Assembly (NCBI GenBank): GCA_003560355.1
Contig: PWIP01000084.1
Location: 1-5,183, forward strand
Direction: 5' to 3'
DNA from: Candidatus Dojkabacteria bacterium
GTDB taxonomy: Bacteria > Patescibacteriota > Dojkabacteria > SC72 > T1SED10-24
DNA: 5,183 nucleotides
Positions within the stretch are counted from its first letter, which is position 1; the number at the start of each line of letters is the position of its first letter. Shown here piece after piece: positions 1-5,183 of this stretch. Below the pieces are notes generated by a model. It was not told the origin of the DNA. It did no database searches and saw only the letters and a list, made by a program, of their open reading frames with translations. A program made the position numbers and the translations under genes.

Positions 1-411
1 ATTATTGATAGAGGGACTCATCCTGTAGATGTAGTATTTTTGGGTGCAGATGAAATAACTATGAGAGGTGATGCAATAAATAAAATTGGGAGCTGGGGTA
101 TAGCTTTGGCTTCATATTTTGTAAGCAAACCCGTTTATGTTGTAACTCCAATATTAAAAATAGAAGTTGAAACAGCATACAGACCGGTAAAGATAGAATA
201 TAGGTGTACTGTTCATGATCCTCAGGATCCTACGGTGTGTAAAAGAAGTGATGAAGTTTGGAAAGGTGCTCCTAAGGGTTTGAAAATGGTTAATCCAGCA
301 TTTGAAATAATAAATAGGGAATTTATAACAGGATATATAACGGAATTTGGTGTTATTAAACCCGAAGATATTAGTAAAGTAATTCAACGAGAATTTCAAT
401 GGCTATTTTAA
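1..411 (+). CDS. Ribose-1,5-bisphosphate isomerase-like protein (eIF2B/MtnA family), 3' part only
   Basis: The reading frame is open from base 1 and ends at TAA 409-411, giving the last 136 residues of a family usually about 320 long; the true start lies left of the window. The family signature is visible: VDVVFLGADEIT (fragment residues 9-20), where the Asp of GAD (bases 49-51) corresponds to the catalytic Asp of R15P isomerase and MtnA. It is followed by GDAINKIGSW and, near the end, NPAFEIINREFITGYITEFG. The catalytic Cys of the family would be upstream and cannot be checked. Known role of the best match: ribose 1,5-bisphosphate to ribulose 1,5-bisphosphate, in the cytoplasm. I prefer this to MtnA or an eIF2B-like protein because an AMP phosphorylase gene follows after 15 bases, apparently in the same operon. 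The stretch between ETAYRP and NPAFE (about fragment residues 58-98) seems longer than usual and has two Cys. Confidence 0.85.
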   Translation: MIDRGTHPVDVVFLGADEITMRGDAINKIGSWGIALASYFVSKPVYVVTPILKIEVETAYRPVKIEYRCTVHDPQDPTVCKRSDEVWKGAPKGLKMVNPAFEIINREFITGYITEFGVIKPEDISKVIQREFQWLF

Positions 412-426
412 TTTATTTTTACCTTT

Positions 427-1944
427 ATGGCTCTATATCTAAAAGCAAAAAAATTAGACCTTCAAGCTGGAGATTATCTTAAAGTTTTACTCAATAGGGT
501 TGATGCAGAGAATGAAAGTTTAAGCCCTGGTGATAAAGTTTGGGTGACTACTTATGACCACGAATATATATGTACAGTTAATATTACCGATACTAAAGTG
601 GAGAGTGGACAGGTCGGTTTTTATAGCGATATTTGGGTTGGAACTCATTTGACAGCAGATTCTTATGTACGAATAGAATTGATGAGTAAATCAGAATCTG
701 TAGGCTATATTGCTAAAAAACTTGAAGGGGAGAGATTAAATGAAGAAGAAATAGCTAAGATTATGGAGGATATTTCTAATCATAAAATTCGTTCAGCTGA
801 AATGGCGTATTTTATGGCTACGATGTTTAGTCCTGGTTTTAATGATGACGAAGCTTTGTATGCGATTAAAGGTATGGTTGCAGCTGGGGAGGTTTTGGAT
901 TTTAAGGATGTGAGAAAAAATGGAGATTTAGTTGTAGATAAACATTCAATAGGTGGTATAGCAGGGAAGGGTATAACTCCATTGTTAGTCCCCATAGTTG
1001 CTTCTTTTGGTTTGGTAATACCAAATACTTCAACTCGTGCAATAACTTCTCCCGCAGGAACAACGGATATTCTTGAAGTAGTAATGCCAGTGAATTTTGA
1101 TGGAGATCAAATTCGCGATATTGTTGCTCAAACAGGGGGTGTACTTGCTTGGGGAGGCAATTTAAATATTGCCCCTGCAGATGACATTCTAATTCGTGTA
1201 GAAAAAGGTTTGCATGTCCAGTCATACCAAAAATTTATAATAAGCATTATTGCAAAGAAATTAGCAATGGGTATATCCCATATTTTAATAGATGTACCTT
1301 ATGGTAAGGAAACAAAAATATCTGAACCTGAGGATATAGAGCTTGTTTCTGATTCATTTATTAAGCTTTTTAATAAGATAGGTATTAAATGTCACATTTA
1401 TACAAGGAATGTTATTGGACCAGATGGTAGAGGTATTGGACCTAATTTGGAAATGAGGGATGTTTTAAAAATTTTGGAAAATGATAGTGAGAAGTGTAGG
1501 GAATTGGAAGATGCTGTTGTTGCTATGACAGGTGAATTATTAGAATTTGCAGGTAAAGCTAAAAAAGGTATGGGAGAAAATATGGCGAGGGATTGTTTAG
1601 ATTCAGGAAAGGCTGAGAAAAAGTTTTGGGAAATTGCTTTTGCTCAAGGTTGTAAAGAAAAAATGTCTTCAAAAGATATAAAGTTAGGGGATAAGAAGTT
1701 GGAAATTGTTTCAACAAAGCAAGGTGTTGTTGAAAGTATTAATAACAAAGAGGTGGTGAAAATTTGTAGAGCTCTTGGTACACCTGGTATTAAGGAGGCT
1801 GGTATATATTTTAATAAATTTTTGGATGATGAAGTGAAAAAGGGTGATGTGCTAATGACTTTTTATTCAACAGCACTGCGAAGGATAAAGGATGCTGAGA
1901 AGATATATGATGAGGATAAGTTGTTTACCTATTCCTCAGTTTAA
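427..1944 (+). CDS. deoA: AMP phosphorylase (archaeal/CPR-type thymidine phosphorylase family)
   Basis: A 505-residue protein, close to the roughly 503 of archaeal AMP phosphorylase. Known reaction: AMP (or another NMP) + phosphate gives base + ribose 1,5-bisphosphate, feeding R15P isomerase and then RuBisCO. Domains: an N-terminal beta domain typical of the AMP-specific group (about 1-85), a helical nucleoside-phosphorylase N domain (about 91-155), the catalytic alpha/beta domain (about 165-410), and a C-terminal PYNP-like domain (about 425-500). Visible motifs are DKHSIGG (171-177), RAITSPAGT (204-212), WGGNLNIAPADD (242-253) and SIIAKK (273-278). By my alignment from memory to the Thermococcus enzyme, the ligand contacts G177, 203-208, T212, S273 and K297 are kept, but the proposed proton-donor Asp is Gln265. 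ATG 427 is the only plausible start; an in-frame stop lies at 409-411. No Shine-Dalgarno is seen, so it is probably coupled to the upstream gene. Its tail overlaps the convergent gene by 20 bases. Substrate choice (AMP, CMP or UMP) cannot be read from sequence. Confidence 0.92.
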   Translation: MALYLKAKKLDLQAGDYLKVLLNRVDAENESLSPGDKVWVTTYDHEYICTVNITDTKVESGQVGFYSDIWVGTHLTADSYVRIELMSKSESVGYIAKKLEGERLNEEEIAKIMEDISNHKIRSAEMAYFMATMFSPGFNDDEALYAIKGMVAAGEVLDFKDVRKNGDLVVDKHSIGGIAGKGITPLLVPIVASFGLVIPNTSTRAITSPAGTTDILEVVMPVNFDGDQIRDIVAQTGGVLAWGGNLNIAPADDILIRVEKGLHVQSYQKFIISIIAKKLAMGISHILIDVPYGKETKISEPEDIELVSDSFIKLFNKIGIKCHIYTRNVIGPDGRGIGPNLEMRDVLKILENDSEKCRELEDAVVAMTGELLEFAGKAKKGMGENMARDCLDSGKAEKKFWEIAFAQGCKEKMSSKDIKLGDKKLEIVSTKQGVVESINNKEVVKICRALGTPGIKEAGIYFNKFLDDEVKKGDVLMTFYSTALRRIKDAEKIYDEDKLFTYSSV

Positions 1945-3730
1945 AAATTTTTGATATCAAAATACTTATTACAGTTATTGTTAATAATACAACCACAGTA
2001 GGTATTATAAATATGAGCGCTCTACCGAACATAGTTGTTTTAAGCATATATTCTATTTCTTTCATATCTTCATCTTTTTGTGTTGCATATTGTATGGAAA
2101 GATCAGAAATAGTTTGTAGCTGGGAGAAGTCTGGTGTATTGTCTTTGTGTAGTGCCTCAATATTTACTTTGTACAAGCCAAATATCCTTGTGTCAACAGT
2201 ATCGGCTGTATAGATTGCAAAATCTGTGACTTTCTGTTTTGAATCTCCAACTGTGTACCAAAGTATGTGGTCTAAATCTCCTCCGATGTACTCTCTCCCT
2301 GTATCTCCCCAAGTAGGATCTGCTGAAAGCCAACCGTAGTCTGGCATCCATATTTGTACCCATTGATGTCCGACTTGCTCCTGGGCGTCTGTAATTAGGG
2401 GGTCGTTTCCATATCCAAAGGCTGCTCTTGAGGGAATTCCTTGTGCTCTCAAAATGGCAATCATTAAATCAGCATATTCCATACATACGCTTTCTCCACC
2501 TCGGAGAGCTTTTAAAGCTCCAATCCGGACATTTTCTCCTTCAGCTTTTTCAAAACTGTATTCTAATGTATCTATGACAAAGTTATAGTTATTTTTTATT
2601 AAATCAAGAATGGAAGAATCATCACTTTGAGAAAGTAGCTTGTTCGCGACGTCAATGATTTCTCTTTCATTACTTTCCCAATAGAGGTCGGGTTGAGTGT
2701 ATGTTTCCAATTCGCTAAGCTCTTGTATCCTCTCCTTGTATTGTAAAATCGTAAAATCTGGAATTTCCTTTGTACTTTTAGATAACTTTATATATCCCTC
2801 TATTACTATCTCTTTTTCTCTGTTGGCATCTATTTCAAAAATTCCGACTATATTACCTTCTTGATCTGTTCTAATTCTTTTGGGTTGTGGAGAAATACTT
2901 TTAATAAATACATTCTGATTATTTTCTATAAACTCTCTTGGTAGAGCTAATTCTAAAATATTTGTAGATAGCCAATTAGTATATCTACTTAACGCTTCTG
3001 GGGTTAAAAAATCTGTTTTTGGAATTGTTTGTGCAATTTTAAAATAGTAAAACTGCTGCTCACCCAGTTGTATCCAACCAGTATTTTTAATCCTATCTTG
3101 CTGGAGAAAAGTATATGTCCTGTAATTTTGAGATATTTCTTCTTGTATTGAACTTGGTGTTATATATGATGTTGGCGGAGCATCCAAAGGGACATGATAG
3201 GTCAAAAAGTATCCATATTTTGTTTTTAAACCCTGTGATTCATCCGTATGTTCAAACCGAACGTCTTCGTGTAGTCCTGGTAAGGAGAGATTCGTGATAT
3301 TGCCATTTTGATTTATGAACTCTTTTGTTTGGTATTCAATTTTTGCAAAAAATGACCTCTCTTTAGTAATATTATCCCTATTAGTCAAAGCAACGACAAA
3401 ATTTTCTCCTTCTTCTTCTAGAGTATAGTTTTTTTCTCTACCGTGTTTGTCTTTTACGCTAAGGGTATTTGAGATTAAACCATCTTTCTTGACAGGAACT
3501 CTTTGTTCTGAACCTTTGGGTATGTAGTAATTAGGGTTTGAAGTTTCAATTTCTAGTATTTCTTCAACAGTAACAACACTATCACTTGAATTTTTAAGAT
3601 AAATATTTAGGGTTGAATTAATTGAGAAATCACTAGAAGCACTGACAGACGTAACCTTTAGAAGCAGTAATAGACAGGTGACTATGATTGTAATTATGTG
3701 GTTTTTAAAGTTTCTTTTTTCAAAAATCAT
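1925..3730 (-). CDS. Secreted membrane-anchored transglutaminase-like protein
   Basis: A 601-residue protein. An N-terminal signal peptide is clear: basic start MIFEKRNFKN, hydrophobic core at about 11-24, and a likely signal peptidase I site after V-S-A (residue 31). Residues 32-345 look like beta-rich extracellular domains that I do not recognise. A transglutaminase-like (papain-fold) domain spans about 355-475 with a complete triad: Cys416 in GGESVCMEYADL, His455 in GHQWVQIW, and Asp471 in ADPTW. A single membrane helix at about 571-593 is followed by a basic tail (KIFKLRNR), so the catalytic domain should face outside. Family members act as protein cross-linkers or as cysteine proteases/amidases; the substrate here is unknown. 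Cell-envelope or surface-protein processing is an inference. The gene runs alone against its neighbours, converging with the AMP phosphorylase gene and diverging from ychF. ATG at 3728-3730 fits the signal peptide; no strong ribosome binding site is seen. Base makeup differs from the flanking genes. Confidence 0.88.
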   Translation of the reverse strand: MIFEKRNFKNHIITIIVTCLLLLLKVTSVSASSDFSINSTLNIYLKNSSDSVVTVEEILEIETSNPNYYIPKGSEQRVPVKKDGLISNTLSVKDKHGREKNYTLEEEGENFVVALTNRDNITKERSFFAKIEYQTKEFINQNGNITNLSLPGLHEDVRFEHTDESQGLKTKYGYFLTYHVPLDAPPTSYITPSSIQEEISQNYRTYTFLQQDRIKNTGWIQLGEQQFYYFKIAQTIPKTDFLTPEALSRYTNWLSTNILELALPREFIENNQNVFIKSISPQPKRIRTDQEGNIVGIFEIDANREKEIVIEGYIKLSKSTKEIPDFTILQYKERIQELSELETYTQPDLYWESNEREIIDVANKLLSQSDDSSILDLIKNNYNFVIDTLEYSFEKAEGENVRIGALKALRGGESVCMEYADLMIAILRAQGIPSRAAFGYGNDPLITDAQEQVGHQWVQIWMPDYGWLSADPTWGDTGREYIGGDLDHILWYTVGDSKQKVTDFAIYTADTVDTRIFGLYKVNIEALHKDNTPDFSQLQTISDLSIQYATQKDEDMKEIEYMLKTTMFGRALIFIIPTVVVLLTITVISILISKIFKLRNR

Positions 3731-3787
3731 TCGTTTTTTTCTGAAAGTATCATATAATAATACAATAACTTAAAAGAAAAAACATTA
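3731..3787. promoter_or_regulatory. Divergent promoter region between the transglutaminase-like gene and ychF
   Basis: This 57-base AT-rich gap must hold the start signals for both divergent genes, unless either is leaderless. On the + strand, TATAAT (3753-3758) is a perfect -10 match and TACAAT (3761-3766) a second candidate, but neither has a recognisable -35 at 16-18 bases. On the - strand, TATGAT (complement of 3749-3754) and TATTAT (complement of 3754-3759) overlap the same core, again with only T-rich sequence at -35. The two promoters would therefore share or compete for the same bases. Upstream of both ATGs there are only A-rich stretches and no GGAGG-like site. Confidence 0.4.
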
Positions 3788-4828
3788 ATGTTAAAGAAAT
3801 CTCATTCTCTTTCAGTTGGTATAGTGGGTTTACCTAATTCTGGAAAGTCAACTTTGTTCAACTCTTTAACGCAGAATTTGGTTCCTGCAGAAAATTTCCC
3901 TTTTTGTACGATTGATAAAAACGTTGGGGTTGTAGAAATTCCTGACATGAGATTAGAAAAACTTGCGAAATTTTACAATACAAAAAAAGTTGTTCCAGGT
4001 GCCATAAAGTTTGTAGATATTGCTGGGCTTGTGAAAGGGGCTTCAAAGGGGGAAGGATTGGGGAATCAATTTTTAGCCCATATTCGTGAAGTAGATGTAA
4101 TCCTTTATGTTTTAAGAGCTTTTGAGAGTGAAAATATTTCGCATGTATATAATAGGGTGGATCCTTTTGAAGATTTTGAGATTGTTCAATCAGAATTAAT
4201 TTTTAAAGATATTGAAGTTTTAGAAAAATGTGAAAATGGGGGAGAGAGAATCCTGGAATCACTGAACAAGGGCATACCCATAGTTGAAATGGAGCTTGAT
4301 GAAAAAGAGAAAGAAATCGTTAGGGATTTATCTTTGTTGACTGCTAAGAAAAGGATTTTTTTGTTAAATATTCGTCAAGGAGTTGATAATTCTTTGAAAA
4401 AAGATTGGTTAAAAAAAGAAGACAGAGATTTTTTAATAAAAGTTGATGTAAAAATGATAGGTGATTTTGTAAATATGGATGAAGATGAAAAAAAAGAATT
4501 TCTTTCTTTGTTAAAAGAGGATGTTTTTTTGATGGAAGATGTAATAGATTTGGCTTACAAGAGATTAAATTTAATAACTTTTTATACTGGTAATGAAAAG
4601 GAGTGCAATGCTTGGTCTATAGTTGAGGGTTCTAATGTTAAGGAAGCAGCTGGTGTTATTCATAATGATTTAAGTGAAAAATTTATAACGGCAGATGTTA
4701 TTAATGTTGAAAAAATGATTGATGTTGGTGGTTGGGTGAATGCTAAGGAGAAGGGTTTGGTCAAGAACTATAGTAAAGACTATATTGTTAAGGATGGAGA
4801 CTATATTTTGGTATTAGCTAATGCGTAA
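3788..4828 (+). CDS. ychF: Ribosome-associated ATPase/GTPase YchF (OLA1 family)
   Basis: A 346-residue Obg-related P-loop protein, shorter than the usual roughly 363. YchF/OLA1 is a cytoplasmic, ribosome-associated NTPase, generally preferring ATP, linked to translation and stress responses. The G domain has the P-loop GLPNSGKST (14-22), the YchF signature NFPFCTIDKNVGVVEIPD (36-53, including the Cys whose equivalent is redox-sensitive in E. coli), and G3 DIAG (77-80) followed by Leu81. That Leu stands where Ras-like proteins have the catalytic Gln, typical of this subfamily. A reduced helical domain lies at about 130-185. The G4 position reads N194-I-R-Q197 instead of the family's N-x-x-E. 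The C-terminal TGS domain (about 261-346) has ITFYT, EAAGVIH and KDGD. ATG 3788 places the P-loop at the usual distance from the start; no strong ribosome binding site is seen. The gene appears monocistronic, with its own promoter region upstream and another promoter right after its stop. Confidence 0.95.
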   Translation: MLKKSHSLSVGIVGLPNSGKSTLFNSLTQNLVPAENFPFCTIDKNVGVVEIPDMRLEKLAKFYNTKKVVPGAIKFVDIAGLVKGASKGEGLGNQFLAHIREVDVILYVLRAFESENISHVYNRVDPFEDFEIVQSELIFKDIEVLEKCENGGERILESLNKGIPIVEMELDEKEKEIVRDLSLLTAKKRIFLLNIRQGVDNSLKKDWLKKEDRDFLIKVDVKMIGDFVNMDEDEKKEFLSLLKEDVFLMEDVIDLAYKRLNLITFYTGNEKECNAWSIVEGSNVKEAAGVIHNDLSEKFITADVINVEKMIDVGGWVNAKEKGLVKNYSKDYIVKDGDYILVLANA

Positions 4829-4836
4829 ATGCAGTC

Positions 4837-4865
4837 TTGACAGAATTTTTCATAGAATCTATCAT
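4837..4865 (+). promoter_or_regulatory. Sigma-70-type promoter of the right-edge surface protein gene
   Basis: A perfect -35 TTGACA (4837-4842) is followed after exactly 17 bases by TATCAT (4860-4865), a 5-of-6 match to the -10 consensus. Transcription would start near 4872, leaving a short leader of about 28 bases before the ATG at 4900. This is the strongest promoter-like sequence in the window and suggests that the downstream gene is transcribed apart from ychF. An interrupted dyad, ATAGA-A-TCTAT (4852-4862), lies in the spacer and overlaps the -10; it could be an operator or chance in AT-rich DNA. Confidence 0.7.
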
Positions 4866-4899
4866 GGTTTAGTAATAAAATTAGATTGGATTTTTATTT

Positions 4900-5183
4900 A
4901 TGAAAAGAATTACTTTTTTTGTTGTTCTTTTGCTCGTTGGGGTTTTGCTTTTAAATCCTCTTTTTAGAATGACTCTTAAAGCAGAAGGAGTTTTAGGGGA
5001 GAGTTATCTCTTTTTGGAACGTATGGAAGAAGATGTAGCTACAGATATGATAGTGATGTTTACTCCTAGTGCTGGTTTCGGTGGTTTGGAGGCGGATAAT
5101 GAAATAGAGTTTAGGATAATTTTCCCAGGAACGGGCGCTGGTGTTTGGTGTCTTAAAAATGATGAAGCTTTAACAATAACGGG
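4900..5183 (+). CDS. Secreted surface protein, N-terminal part (runs off the right edge)
   Basis: The frame opens at ATG 4900 and stays open for 94 full codons to the window edge, so the length and C-terminus are unknown. The start MKRIT plus a hydrophobic run FFVVLLLVGVLLL (6-18) forms a signal peptide or N-terminal membrane anchor; a possible cleavage follows Ala28 (L-K-A), which is not an ideal site. The exported part begins EGVLGESYLFLERM, then alternates polar and hydrophobic residues with FRIIFPGTG (71-79) and GVWC (81-84) followed by LTITG. This resembles, from memory, a group of CPR cell-surface proteins with a conserved FP...WC...L-T-x-T-G pattern and a beta-sandwich fold. Function is not known; attachment or surface-layer roles are guesses. 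A weak ribosome binding site, GGA (4888-4890), lies 9 bases before ATG, and a strong promoter is upstream. The pattern match is tentative; the exported nature is well supported. Confidence 0.7.
   Translation, partial: MKRITFFVVLLLVGVLLLNPLFRMTLKAEGVLGESYLFLERMEEDVATDMIVMFTPSAGFGGLEADNEIEFRIIFPGTGAGVWCLKNDEALTIT

Noticed and set aside
40..42. TTG as the start of a 123-residue protein.
   Set aside because: The frame is open to base 1 and the residues before it (VDVVF) belong to the isomerase family signature, so the gene is simply cut by the window edge.
780..1225. Minus-strand open frames at 780-995 and 902-1225 inside the AMP phosphorylase gene.
   Set aside because: They lie opposite strongly conserved catalytic motifs and their translations show no recognisable domain; they are shadows of the real gene.
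1949..1962. Perfect 14-base palindrome TTTTGATATCAAAA next to AAAAATTTTT at the convergent gene ends, possibly a bidirectional terminator.
   Set aside because: It has no GC stem and no loop, and lies within codons of the membrane-anchor end of the minus-strand gene. An AT-only palindrome of this size is easily due to chance here.
2013..3297. Plus-strand open frames at 2013-2213 and 3115-3297 inside the transglutaminase-like gene.
   Set aside because: Both are antisense to a gene with signal peptide, catalytic triad and membrane anchor, and neither encodes a recognisable protein.
4829..4860. Intrinsic terminator after ychF, suggested by the T-run at 4846-4850.
   Set aside because: No stem of useful strength precedes the T-run, and the same bases form the spacer of the downstream promoter.
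1..5183. Use of genetic code 25 (UGA as glycine), as in Gracilibacteria and Absconditabacteria.
   Set aside because: No in-frame TGA occurs in any gene here and glycines are all GGN, which would be very unlikely under that code.
1..5183. Mobile elements, CRISPR arrays, tRNA or rRNA genes.
   Set aside because: No repeated units, inverted terminal repeats, transposase-like proteins or RNA gene signatures were seen; genes fill nearly the whole window.

Overview
The window is AT-rich DNA. It reads with the standard bacterial code: every complete gene ends in TAA, no TGA falls inside a gene, and glycine uses GGN codons. The gene content points to a Candidate Phyla Radiation (Patescibacteria) bacterium. 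It pairs an archaeal-type AMP phosphorylase with a ribose-1,5-bisphosphate isomerase-like protein. It also holds a bacterial YchF, a secreted transglutaminase-like protein and the start of a CPR-style surface protein. Shine-Dalgarno signals are weak or absent. The fit to a Microgenomates-like lineage is only a guess. An archaeon is less likely because the last gene has a clean bacterial TTGACA / TATCAT promoter.

Bases 1-1944 (+ strand): the 3' part of an eIF2B/MtnA-family isomerase gene is followed after 15 bases by a complete AMP phosphorylase gene. Together they would carry out two steps of the nucleotide-salvage route known from archaea and CPR bacteria. AMP + phosphate gives adenine + ribose 1,5-bisphosphate, which is isomerised to ribulose 1,5-bisphosphate, the RuBisCO substrate. 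The RuBisCO gene itself is not in the window. The phosphorylase keeps most expected ligand-contact residues but appears to carry Gln where the archaeal enzyme has its proposed catalytic Asp.

Bases 1925-3730 (- strand): a 601-residue secreted, membrane-anchored protein with a Cys-His-Asp transglutaminase-like domain. It converges on the phosphorylase gene and overlaps its end by 20 bases. A 57-base AT-rich gap (3731-3787) separates it from the divergent ychF gene.

Bases 3788-4828 (+ strand): ychF, a short version of the conserved Obg-family ATPase/GTPase, with an altered base-recognition motif (N-x-x-Q instead of N-x-x-E). A 71-base gap follows with the best promoter in the window. It drives a secreted surface protein whose gene runs off the right edge (4900-5183).

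Apart from the isomerase/phosphorylase pair, the genes look functionally unrelated. No mobile element, CRISPR array, tRNA, rRNA or clear intrinsic terminator was seen. No stretch longer than 71 bases lacks a gene.
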